Shown here one piece after another: positions 1 to 6,630 of a stretch of DNA of 14,633 nucleotides. The notes under the pieces were generated by a model. It was not told the DNA's origin. It searched no databases and saw nothing but the letters and a program-made list of their open reading frames with translations. Position 1 is the stretch's first letter. Every line of letters starts with the position of its first letter. The position numbers were made by a program, and so were the translations under genes. Location: assembly GCA_018265615.1 (NCBI GenBank), contig JABLYX010000091.1, forward strand, positions 1 to 14,633, in the 5' to 3' direction. The DNA comes from Lentisphaeria bacterium (GTDB taxonomy: Bacteria; Verrucomicrobiota; Lentisphaeria; Victivallales; Victivallaceae).

Positions 1-422
1 TGCGCCTGTTCCCGGGTCAGGTCGCGCCCGTAGAAAAGGTATTCGGTCGAGCTGAAAACGGTCTCGTCCTCGCCGAGCCTGCGGCCGAGGATATCGCCGA
101 CCGCCGATTTCGCCGAGCGGCCGACGTTGTCGGTCACACCCGGGCGGAAGCCGACCGCGACGAGGAACTCGCACTCGGGCAGCGGCTGGAAATTCTCGGA
201 CTTGGCCGCGGTGACGCGCCACCCCTGCAGCACGGGGTTGTACAGCAGCGAGGCGACTTTCTGCGCCTCTTTCTCGGAGATGTCCGCCGCGACGGTGTAA
301 ACGTCACGCGTCCAGACCTTCTCCACCGGGAAGCCGTAAAACTTCTCAATCTGCTTCTTCACCCCTTCGCCGCGGGCGTCGCGCCACTGCGGAAGCGGCG
401 AAATTTCGATCCTGTAATTCAT
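1..422 (-). CDS. purL: Phosphoribosylformylglycinamidine synthase, PurS-PurL fusion type (N-terminal part)
   Basis: This is the first 140 codons of a gene cut by the window edge. The product would be FGAM synthase, the ATP- and glutamine-dependent fourth step of de novo purine synthesis in the cytoplasm. Residues 1 to about 85 (MNYRIEISPLPQWRDARGEG onward) look like a small PurS-type domain, with an LLYNPVLQGW stretch near its end. They run without a break into a typical PurL N-terminus containing VGFRPGVTDNVGR, then SSTEYLFYGRDLTR. In many bacteria PurS is a separate protein of about 80 residues, so this reads as a PurS-PurL fusion. ATG at 422 is chosen because the frame holds the domain from there and a good promoter lies just upstream. 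The ATPase domain is outside the window, and a glutaminase (PurQ) is not visible. The PurL identity is fairly sure; the PurS part rests on position and general similarity. Confidence 0.8.
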   Translation of the reverse strand, partial: MNYRIEISPLPQWRDARGEGVKKQIEKFYGFPVEKVWTRDVYTVAADISEKEAQKVASLLYNPVLQGWRVTAAKSENFQPLPECEFLVAVGFRPGVTDNVGRSAKSAVGDILGRRLGEDETVFSSTEYLFYGRDLTREQA

Positions 423-456
423 TTAGCCAAGCCTTTCGGTCAATTGTATCTGTCAT

Positions 457-471
457 GGTGTAATTTACACC
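457..471. promoter_or_regulatory. Palindromic operator candidate GGTGTAA-T-TTACACC
   Basis: This is a perfect inverted repeat with two 7-base arms around a single T. It covers the -10 box of the minus-strand promoter, where a bound protein would block RNA polymerase. The regulator is unknown. The half-site resembles the GTGTAA of GalR/LacI-type operators, but the odd one-base centre differs from the E. coli GalR and PurR sites. It also lies about 90 bases upstream of the alpha-galactosidase promoter, so either gene could be the target. Confidence 0.45.
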
Positions 472-490
472 CGAACTCGCGCCGTTACAA
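462..490 (-). promoter_or_regulatory. Sigma70-type promoter of the purS-purL gene
   Basis: On the minus strand TTGTAA (490-485) and TAAATT (467-462) are separated by exactly 17 bases. Transcription would start near 455, giving a leader of about 33 bases before the ATG at 422. The -10 box lies inside a perfect 15-base palindrome. Confidence 0.6.
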
Positions 491-560
491 ATTTTATCCG
501 CCATTTTTTCCGCTTTCCGCCGCTCCCGGAGTGCAGGCGGCGGACAGAGTTCCGGAACGC

Positions 561-589
561 TTGAAATATCCGGCGCATCGGAGTATATT
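561..589 (+). promoter_or_regulatory. Sigma70-type promoter of the alpha-galactosidase
   Basis: TTGAAA (561-566) and TATATT (584-589) are separated by 17 bases. The expected start near 596 leaves a leader of about 43 bases before the ATG at 639. The promoter lies inside the open frame that extends upstream of 639, which argues against any earlier start. Confidence 0.7.
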
Positions 590-638
590 AACCGGAATTG
601 TTTTCAGAATTACAGCAATCAATCACAGGGAATACGGA

Positions 639-2828
639 ATGTCTGTCACATTCAACGAAAAAAACCGGGTGTTCAAGCTTGATGCCGGGGACTCCACCTG
701 CGCGTTCATGGTTGAGCCCAGCGGCTATGTCGCCCATCTCCATTACGGCGGAAAAATCAGCTCCGACGCATTCGAATACCTCTACCGCCGGATGGACCGG
801 GCGTTTTCGCCCGCCGCCCCCGGAACCACCTCCCCCGAATCGCGGGACGTGATTCCGCAGGAATTCGGGACCAACGGCGTCGGCGACTTCCACGCCCCCT
901 CCGCCATCGTCCGGCAGGAGAACGGCCACACCGTCACCGATTTCAAGTACCGTTCGCACAGAATCTACAAGGGAAAACCCGCGCTTGAGGGGCTGCCGGC
1001 CACGTTCGGCTCAGACGACGACGTCGACACGCTCGAGCTCTCCCTCTACGACGCCGCAAGCGACGTCGAATTCATCCTTTTTTACAGCGCGTTCCGCAGA
1101 TTCAACGCGATCGCGCGCTCGGTGAAGGTCGTGAACCATTCGAAAGAGAGCGTCCGTCTCGAAAAGATCTCCAGCGCCTCGCTCGATTTCACGGACGGGC
1201 GGTTCGACCTGATCCACCTGCCCGGCGCCTGGGGCCGTGAACGCGCGGTGGAGCGCCATCCGGTCAACCACTCCCGCACCGTGCTCGAATCGGTGCGCGG
1301 GCTCTCGAGCCACCAGCAGAATCCGTTCTTCGCGCTCGCCGCGCCGGAGACGACCGAAACCGCCGGCGAAGTCTACGGCGCCGCCCTGCTCTACAGCGGC
1401 AATTTCGCGGCGGAGATCGAGCTCGACCAGTTCAACCTGCTCCGTGCCCAGATCGGCATCAACGAACGCACCTTCGAATGGGTGCTCGCCCCCGGAGAGA
1501 GCTTCGTCGCGCCGGAAGTGCTGCTCGTCTATTCGCAGAAGGGCCTCGGCGGCATGAGCCGCACCTATCACGACATGTTCCGGAACCACCTGATCCGCAG
1601 CTACTGGAAAGATCTCAAGCGCCCGATCCTCGTGAACAACTGGGAGGCGACCTACTTCGATTTCAATGCGGAAAAGCTCCTCTCCATCGCAAAGGACGCG
1701 GCGGAGCTCGGCATCGAAATGCTCGTGCTCGACGACGGCTGGTTCGGCAAACGCGACGACGACCATACCAGCCTCGGCGACTGGTTCGTCTACGAATCCA
1801 AGCTCAAGGGCGGACTCGGCAGGCTCGTCGAGGGGGTCAACAAACTCGGCCTCAAGTTCGGCCTCTGGTTCGAGCCGGAAATGATTTCGCGCGACAGCGA
1901 GCTCTACCGCAGACACCCGGAGTGGAGCCTGCACGTACCCGGGCGCGGCGCATCCGAGGGGCGCAACCAGCTCGTGCTCGACATGTCGCGCCCGGAAGTC
2001 GTGGACTATCTCTTCGACTCCATCTGCGCCATCCTCGACAGCGCGAACATCGAATACATCAAGTGGGATGCGAACCGCCATCTCACCGAAGTCGGCTCCG
2101 CAGCCGTTCCGCCGGAGCGCCAGAAAGAGATTTCGCACCGCTATGTCCTCGGCATGTACGAGCTGCATGAACGGCTCCTGAAACGTTATCCGAAGCTCCT
2201 GATCGAAGGCTGCTCCGGCGGCGGCGGCCGGTTCGACGCGGGTATGCTCTACTATGTCCCGCAGATCTGGACCAGCGACGACACCGACGCGCTCGAACGC
2301 CTCAAGATCCAGTACGGCACAAGCATGCTCTACCCCTGCTCGACCATGGGCGCGCATATTTCGGACTGCCCGAACCACCAGACTCATCGCACGAACCCGT
2401 TCGAGACCCGCGGCATCGTCGCGCTCTCCGGCACCTTCGGCTACGAGCTCGACCTCAATAAGATGAACGACGAGGAGCGCAGGCTTATCCGCGAGCAGGT
2501 CGCCGCATACCACAAATACAACCACATCGTCGCCGGAGGCGACTTCCACCGGCTGACCGATCCGTTCAGTCCGGAAACCGTCGTCGTGATCTGGGAACAC
2601 GTCGCCGCCGACCGCTCCGAAGCGCTCGTCACGATGGTCCAGCCCCGCAACGTTCCGAACGGCCCGGTCTTCCGCGTCCGCCTCCGCGGGCTCGATCCCG
2701 AAGCCGTCTACGAGGTGGAGCACTCCGGCGAACGTTTCACCGGCGAAATGCTGATGAACGCCGGCCTCAACGTCCCCCGGTTCGAGCGTGACGGCGGCGG
2801 CGCCCTCTATCACCTCATCCGGCGGTAA
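639..2828 (+). CDS. Alpha-galactosidase, glycoside hydrolase family 36
   Basis: The 729-residue product should release terminal alpha-1,6-galactose from raffinose-type sugars and galactomannan fragments by a retaining mechanism. Its length matches the long GH36 enzymes (about 700-730 residues). An N-terminal beta domain spans roughly 1-300. The barrel has VLDDGWFG around D365-D366, FGLWFEPEM at 407-415, YIKWDANR with the presumed nucleophile D477, GCSGGGGRFD around C525, and WTSDDTDA with the presumed acid/base D547. A beta-rich C-terminal domain follows. The open frame reaches back to 444, but ATG 639 is preferred: AGGG at 627-630 is well placed as a ribosome site, the protein then begins like family members, and the promoter lies between. 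No signal peptide is seen, so the enzyme is probably cytoplasmic and acts on imported oligosaccharides. No transporter or galactokinase is adjacent. Divergent from the purS-purL gene. Confidence 0.95.
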   Translation: MSVTFNEKNRVFKLDAGDSTCAFMVEPSGYVAHLHYGGKISSDAFEYLYRRMDRAFSPAAPGTTSPESRDVIPQEFGTNGVGDFHAPSAIVRQENGHTVTDFKYRSHRIYKGKPALEGLPATFGSDDDVDTLELSLYDAASDVEFILFYSAFRRFNAIARSVKVVNHSKESVRLEKISSASLDFTDGRFDLIHLPGAWGRERAVERHPVNHSRTVLESVRGLSSHQQNPFFALAAPETTETAGEVYGAALLYSGNFAAEIELDQFNLLRAQIGINERTFEWVLAPGESFVAPEVLLVYSQKGLGGMSRTYHDMFRNHLIRSYWKDLKRPILVNNWEATYFDFNAEKLLSIAKDAAELGIEMLVLDDGWFGKRDDDHTSLGDWFVYESKLKGGLGRLVEGVNKLGLKFGLWFEPEMISRDSELYRRHPEWSLHVPGRGASEGRNQLVLDMSRPEVVDYLFDSICAILDSANIEYIKWDANRHLTEVGSAAVPPERQKEISHRYVLGMYELHERLLKRYPKLLIEGCSGGGGRFDAGMLYYVPQIWTSDDTDALERLKIQYGTSMLYPCSTMGAHISDCPNHQTHRTNPFETRGIVALSGTFGYELDLNKMNDEERRLIREQVAAYHKYNHIVAGGDFHRLTDPFSPETVVVIWEHVAADRSEALVTMVQPRNVPNGPVFRVRLRGLDPEAVYEVEHSGERFTGEMLMNAGLNVPRFERDGGGALYHLIRR

Positions 2829-2841
2829 TACGATTTCCTGA

Positions 2842-2970
2842 ATGAGAAATCATAAATGCGAAATTTCCGCAAAAGTCGCGTGGTTTTGTAAGTGTCCGGC
2901 TGACAGAGTTAACCAGACGCGCACAAGGCCGCGCGAATGAAGCGGAAATGCAGCATTTGTGATTTTTCAT
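2842..2970 (+). other. Structured inverted-repeat element: candidate RNA fold or MITE-like element
   Basis: Two 29-base arms (2842-2870 and 2942-2970) are complementary at 24 positions. Of the five mismatches, two become G-U pairs if the plus strand is transcribed (A-C on the other strand). The other three form one small internal loop. Inside lies a second stem, CGCGT-GGTT (2877-2885) against AACC-AG-ACGCG (2911-2921) with a two-base bulge. A possible tip pairs TGTC (2893-2896) with GACA (2902-2905). It starts 13 bases after the alpha-galactosidase stop codon. There is no T tract like that of an intrinsic terminator and no clear target-site duplication. It could be a 3'-UTR structure, a small RNA or a non-autonomous element. 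Confidence 0.5.
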
Positions 2971-3032
2971 GGTGGAAAGCGTATAAGCCTTCGCAACCTG
3001 GGGAGGTGCTTCGCCGGTTTCCCGGGAAGTTG

Positions 3033-3074
3033 CCGGCCCTTCCTCCTCCGCCGGGGCTGCGGAGGACGGGCCGG
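3033..3074. other. GC-rich hairpin between the alpha-galactosidase and the efflux operon
   Basis: CCGGCCC (3033-3039) pairs with GGGCCGG (3068-3074), and TCCTCCG (3044-3050) pairs with CGGAGGA (3060-3066). The loop is nine bases, with a small asymmetric internal loop. No T run follows on either strand, so it is not a canonical intrinsic terminator, though it may protect a 3' end or slow polymerase. Confidence 0.5.
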
Positions 3075-3145
3075 GTTTGTCATCCAAAGCGCCGGCGCGG
3101 CGGATGATATTTCCCGGAACCACCGTCCTCCGGCCAAGTACCGGT

Positions 3146-3229
3146 ACTCCCCCATCTTGTTTCAGCAGGAAGTTCGAGAACAGACCGTAAGATGCCTGCG
3201 CAAACGGTTTGGTCATTCTCGTTTTCCGG
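3146..3229 (+). repeat. Intergenic repeat, copy A
   Basis: These 84 bases align without gaps to 10155-10238, with about 67 matches counted by hand. The best-kept blocks are TGTTTC-GCAGGAAGTT, GAGAAC, ACCGT, GCCTGCG and TTCTCGTTTTC. GAGAA with GACC (3176-3186) can pair with GGTC and TTCTC (3211-3220) around a 24-base apical region. Both copies lie outside genes and downstream of a plus-strand gene. Short open frames across it are best read as spurious. Confidence 0.7.
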
Positions 3230-3250
3230 CGAGTGTGATTTTTTCAGATT

Positions 3251-3274
3251 TTTTTGTTGCAATTGCAACAAAAA
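3251..3274. promoter_or_regulatory. Perfect 24-bp palindrome, probable MarR operator
   Basis: Twelve-base arms are perfectly complementary around a central AATT, with core TGTTGCAATTGCAACA and T5/A5 flanks. It covers the -35 box (3257-3262) of the efflux promoter. Short AT-centred palindromes of this size are typical MarR-family sites, and the operon's last gene is a MarR regulator. The link between that protein and this site is inferred. Confidence 0.7.
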
Positions 3275-3285
3275 CAATGTATATT
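3257..3285 (+). promoter_or_regulatory. Promoter of the efflux operon
   Basis: TTGCAA (3257-3262) and TATATT (3280-3285) are separated by 17 bases. The expected start is near 3292, giving a leader of about 39 bases before the ATG at 3331. The in-frame ATG at 3277 lies upstream of this start and is therefore rejected as the translation start. Confidence 0.7.
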
Positions 3286-3330
3286 ATACGCCATTCCATT
3301 GAAAAAACAGAGAATGGCGGAGCGTTCCGT

Positions 3331-4398
3331 ATGAAAATGAAACTGTCGCTGCGGTTGATCTACCTGGGCTTGCTGGTGCTTTTCCTCCTGTGTTTCGCGC
3401 TGGCTTCGGGCATGGCGTATTACACGCCGTACTCGGGGCGTGCGTATGTCGAATACGGCGTCGCGCCGGTGTCGGGCAAAGTCGCCGGGACGATCGAAGA
3501 GGTGCTCTGCCATGACGGCGAACACGTGGAAAAGGGAGCCCCCCTCCTCCGTCTAGACGACCGTAATTTCCGCGCCGAGGTGAGCCGTCTCGAAGCGCTG
3601 TATGAGACGACCGCGAACCGCCTCGAAGCGCTCGACCTGCAGATCCGCGAAGCGGAGGAGAAGATCCGCAAACAGGAAAAGACCGTTGAAAAATGCCGCA
3701 TCGACTTTGAACGGGACCGGACGCTGGTCGCCAAAAAGGCGATCTCGCCGAAGGCGTTCGAGGAGTCGCAGCTCGCGTATGACGTGGCCGCCGCCGAGCT
3801 CTCCGCCATGAAGCGCGGCGCGGAGGCGCAGAAACGCGAACGCGGCGCCGCCGGAACAGCGAACAGCGAACTGCGCGGACTCGAAGCCGAGCTGAACGTC
3901 GCCCGCAACCGGCTGGAGGACACCGTGATCCGCGCCCCCATCTCCGGACTCCTGAGCTGCCATCAGCTCTACCGCGGGCAGATGGTCCAGTTGAACGAAC
4001 ACTACGCGATTATCCAGGAGACGGAAAACCTGGCCGTCAACGCCGACCTGATGGAGAAAAGCGTGCGGAACCTGCACCGCGGCCAGCAGGCGCTCGTCGC
4101 GTTCGATGCGATTCCGGGCCGGGTCTTCCGCATGAGGGTTGACGGGGTCGTGCGCGAGCTGCGCTCGGGATATGTCGCCCCGACCGAACTCCATCAGATC
4201 GAGGAGGATACCCGCTGGATCCGCACCGTCGGGCGAACCCGGGTCCGCTTCGTTCCGGCGGAGCCGCTGCCGGAGAATGCGTTCCTGAGCTCCGGTTCGA
4301 AAGCCGCGGTCGCGCTTGAAAACAACAGTCACCGCATCCTGAGCTCACTGTCGTCGGCCTGGATCCGGCTCATCAGCGGCTTCAACTTCGTCTATTGA
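3331..4398 (+). CDS. HlyD/EmrA/AaeA-type membrane fusion protein
   Basis: This 355-residue periplasmic adaptor would link an inner-membrane transporter to the cell exterior or an outer-membrane channel. One hydrophobic segment near residues 8-30 anchors the N-terminus. The first half of a biotinyl-lipoyl domain follows (about 44-78: APVSGKVAGTIEEVLCHDGE, then LLRLDDRNF). A long charged coiled-coil hairpin spans about 80-195. The second lipoyl half, VIRAPISGLLSCHQL, is near 199-213, then come beta-barrel segments. The layout matches the EmrA and AaeA branches, which pair with MFS or FUSC-type transporters rather than ABC proteins. ATG 3331 has GGCGGAG at 3316-3322 as ribosome site and lies downstream of the mapped promoter. 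It is the first gene of the operon, four bases before the next. Confidence 0.88.
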   Translation: MKMKLSLRLIYLGLLVLFLLCFALASGMAYYTPYSGRAYVEYGVAPVSGKVAGTIEEVLCHDGEHVEKGAPLLRLDDRNFRAEVSRLEALYETTANRLEALDLQIREAEEKIRKQEKTVEKCRIDFERDRTLVAKKAISPKAFEESQLAYDVAAAELSAMKRGAEAQKRERGAAGTANSELRGLEAELNVARNRLEDTVIRAPISGLLSCHQLYRGQMVQLNEHYAIIQETENLAVNADLMEKSVRNLHRGQQALVAFDAIPGRVFRMRVDGVVRELRSGYVAPTELHQIEEDTRWIRTVGRTRVRFVPAEPLPENAFLSSGSKAAVALENNSHRILSSLSSAWIRLISGFNFVY

Positions 4399-4402
4399 AA
4401 AG

Positions 4403-5566
4403 ATGAAGCGGTACGAACAGACGCTCCGGGAGTTCCGGCGGGACAAGTTCCGCCGGATGCTGCTCGGCGCCGTAACCGGGATCCTGCTCGCCTACACGCT
4501 GCCGATGTCGCAGACGACGGTTTTCGTGGGGCTCTATCCGGCGACGATCCTGCTCGGCATGAACCGCTTCTCCATCCCGGCGCTGCTTCTGCGCTGCGGT
4601 GTGATCCTCGGCGGCGCGACGCTCGGGACATGCGTGGTCGAGTTCTTCCAGACCTCCCCGTTTCTGGCCGTGCCGGTCACCTTCGCGCTGTTCCTCGGCG
4701 TGCTGAAGCTCTTCGCGCTCCGCTTCGAAACCGGGAACGCGGTCAGTTTCGTATTCACTTATTCGCTCGGCTCGATCTACGCCAGCTATCCCGGCGAGAC
4801 GATGGAGATCGCAATCACGGAGCAGTACCTGATCCAGATCATCCTGATCTTCTTCATCGTCTGGGGGTGCTTCGCGGCGTTTCCGGCCCAGCTGCCGAAG
4901 TGCGCGGCCGCGAAGACGCCGGCCCCGGCCCCGGCGAAAATCGGGAACGCCGAACTCATGGTCTACGCGCTGATCTGGCTCGGGATCTGGATGTTCTTCA
5001 TGCTGTTCGAATGGCGCTTCGCGCTGTTCGCGTTCCTGAGCTTCGTCAGCGGCTGCTGCCACTTCGAGCGGGACATGATGAAGCGGGTCGCGCTCGAAAA
5101 CATCATCGCGCATGTGACCTGCTGTTCCGCCGTGGCGCTGTTCAGCCTGCTGGTGCTGGGGGTCGTGTCGAATCCGCTCGTGCTCGTTACGGGGCTCCTC
5201 CTCGTGGTGGGGCCGGTGATGTACCGCGCGTCGAATCCGCCGAGCCCGGAGATTGCATACCGCTGCCGCACTATGGTTTCCGGAATCCTCGTCCCGCTGG
5301 TGCTGTATGTCGGGAGCGACCACGCTGCCGTCTACCAGAGCGTGCTGCGCGCGTCGCTGATCATACTGCTCATGGGAATCCTCTGGCTCGTGGTCGAGTA
5401 CCTGCACCACGGCAAGGAGGTGCTCGGGGCCGTTTCCGGAACGTCCGCCAGGAGAATGCTCGGAATGTTCAATTCATATATGGGGGGAAAACATGCACAT
5501 GAAAAACACGATCGCGCGGATGGTGTCGGCGATATCGCGGCTTCAGCTCGCATACCTGAGCCGTAA
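4403..5566 (+). CDS. FUSC/DUF2955-like inner-membrane efflux protein
   Basis: This 387-residue integral membrane protein has two hydrophobic blocks (about 20-160 and 185-335) split by an Ala/Pro-rich linker, KTPAPAPAK, near 171-179. Its N-terminus, with basic residues before MLLGAVTGILLAYTLPMS, and the repeated layout resemble the membrane half of aromatic-acid exporters of the FUSC/AaeB group, in particular DUF2955 proteins that accompany an HlyD adaptor. It is far shorter than AaeB (about 650 residues), as expected for DUF2955. The likely role is proton-driven export of aromatic or hydrophobic small molecules; the substrate cannot be read from sequence. It starts four bases after the adaptor and has no strong ribosome site, which suggests coupled translation. 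Its last 24 codons overlap the MarR gene by 74 bases in another frame, an unusually long overlap. Confidence 0.75.
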   Translation: MKRYEQTLREFRRDKFRRMLLGAVTGILLAYTLPMSQTTVFVGLYPATILLGMNRFSIPALLLRCGVILGGATLGTCVVEFFQTSPFLAVPVTFALFLGVLKLFALRFETGNAVSFVFTYSLGSIYASYPGETMEIAITEQYLIQIILIFFIVWGCFAAFPAQLPKCAAAKTPAPAPAKIGNAELMVYALIWLGIWMFFMLFEWRFALFAFLSFVSGCCHFERDMMKRVALENIIAHVTCCSAVALFSLLVLGVVSNPLVLVTGLLLVVGPVMYRASNPPSPEIAYRCRTMVSGILVPLVLYVGSDHAAVYQSVLRASLIILLMGILWLVVEYLHHGKEVLGAVSGTSARRMLGMFNSYMGGKHAHEKHDRADGVGDIAASARIPEP

Positions 5567-5984
5567 GCTGACCCCGCTCCGGCTCGGCGGCGGCTCGTAT
5601 ATCTACCTCGTGATGATCGCGGAAAATCCCGGCATCACGCAATCCGAGCTCGTTGACCTGGTCATCATCGACCGGGCGACGGTCAGCAAAATGCTCGTTT
5701 ACCTTGAAAACGAAGGGCTGATCCAGCGGAAGCCCCACCCGACCGACGGGCGTGCGATCGTCCTCGACCCGACGGAAAAGGGGAAAGCCGTCTACGAAGA
5801 GGCGATCGAAATCACGACGGAGTACCGCAGGCTGATGCTGGACGGCGTCCCGGAGGAGGAGCAGGCTGCGGCGCTCAGCGCCCTGCACCGGATCGCCGGC
5901 AACCTCCGCCGCGCGAACGGCGAAGAGAAAAAAGCCAGGGCCGGCGCCTCCGCTCCCCGCAACGACGGGATCACCCCCACGTGA
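5493..5984 (+). CDS. MarR-family transcriptional regulator
   Basis: This 163-residue winged-helix protein is probably the local repressor of the efflux operon, released when a small aromatic ligand binds. The DNA-binding core is easy to see: PGITQSELVDLVIIDRATVS (46-65), a recognition helix ending in MLVYLENEGLIQRK (67-80), and the wing PHPTDGRAIVLDPTEKG (81-97) with the usual D-x-R. C-terminal helices for dimerisation follow, then a charged tail from about residue 145. ATG 5493 has a G-rich ribosome site (5482-5487); the ATGs at 5499 and 5520 are alternatives. It overlaps the transporter gene by 74 bases, and its end overlaps the convergent phosphatase gene by 14. A perfect palindrome at the operon promoter is the probable binding site. 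Confidence 0.88.
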   Translation: MHMKNTIARMVSAISRLQLAYLSRKLTPLRLGGGSYIYLVMIAENPGITQSELVDLVIIDRATVSKMLVYLENEGLIQRKPHPTDGRAIVLDPTEKGKAVYEEAIEITTEYRRLMLDGVPEEEQAAALSALHRIAGNLRRANGEEKKARAGASAPRNDGITPT

Positions 5985-6630
5985 GGATGGGCCAATTCCG
6001 CTCCTCGGCGATTTTGCGCAGCTCCGCGGAGGGGTTGACGGCGTTTGGAAAACCGACGGCCTCGAGGATCTGGACGTCGTTCACACTGTCGCCGTAATAG
6101 GCGAAGTCCGCGAGGGTCACACCGTGGCCGGCGGCCCATTTCGCGGCGATTTCGGCTTTCCCTTCACGGGCGCCGTAAACGCCTGTGATCCGGCCGGTGA
6201 AACGCCCGTCCTTCAACTCAAGCGTGGTGCCGTGAACCTCGCGGATCCCGAGGGCGTCCGCAATCGGCCGGGCGATGACGGAGTTCGTACTGGTCAGGAT
6301 CGCGACCGGAACGCTCCGCTCCAGCAGCGAGCCGACGAGCGCCCTGCCCTCCGCGTAGATGCGCCCTTTCACGAATTCATCGTAATGGAGCCGGGCGAGC
6401 CCGAGCATCTCCGCCTCGGTGCGGCCGATGAACTCCCGGAACTGGAAGAGATAGAACTCTTCGACGTCGAGGGTTCCGGCATTGTAGTCGTCGAAATAGC
6501 GCTCCGCCTCGTCGAGATCCGACTCCGGGGCGAGTTTGTGTTTCACGACGAAATGCTTCCAGCTCACATCGCAGTCGTTGTTGATCAGCGTGTGGTCCAT
6601 GTCGAAAAAATAAACGGAGGGGCTCTTCAC
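5971..6630 (-). CDS. HAD-IB family phosphatase (SerB-like)
   Basis: This 219-residue haloacid-dehalogenase hydrolase removes phosphate from a small metabolite. All four motifs are present: FFDMDHTL with nucleophile D10 and general acid D12, ILTSTNS with T113/S114, the lysine K158 in GAREGKAE, and YYGDSVND with metal-binding D181 and D185. A helical cap lies between motifs I and II, as in subfamily IB (phosphoserine phosphatase and related hydrolases). The substrate is not certain. The frame is open upstream to 6714, but GTG 6630 is chosen because it overlaps the mutase stop as GTGA, GAGGAG lies 11 bases before it (6642-6647), and motif I then sits at the usual distance from the start. Coupling with the mutase suggests a sugar-phosphate substrate, but that is inference. 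Convergent with the MarR gene, with no terminator between. Confidence 0.85.
   Translation of the reverse strand: MKSPSVYFFDMDHTLINNDCDVSWKHFVVKHKLAPESDLDEAERYFDDYNAGTLDVEEFYLFQFREFIGRTEAEMLGLARLHYDEFVKGRIYAEGRALVGSLLERSVPVAILTSTNSVIARPIADALGIREVHGTTLELKDGRFTGRITGVYGAREGKAEIAAKWAAGHGVTLADFAYYGDSVNDVQILEAVGFPNAVNPSAELRKIAEERNWPILTWG

Noticed and set aside
1011..2813. 600-residue open frame on the minus strand across the alpha-galactosidase gene
   Set aside because: It is antisense to a gene with complete GH36 motifs; the protein is Glu/Val/Arg-rich with no recognisable domain. Long antisense frames are expected in GC-rich genes.
2842..3240. A complete insertion sequence or transposon in the gap
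   Set aside because: There is no transposase frame and no clear target-site duplication; only a non-coding inverted repeat and a dispersed repeat are seen.
2815..3277. Small minus-strand frames in the gap before the efflux operon
   Set aside because: They lie over the inverted-repeat element, the GC hairpin and repeat copy A, have no ribosome sites, and do not resemble known proteins.
3277..3330. Earlier start (ATG 3277) for the HlyD-like gene
   Set aside because: It lies three bases before the -10 box, upstream of the expected transcription start.
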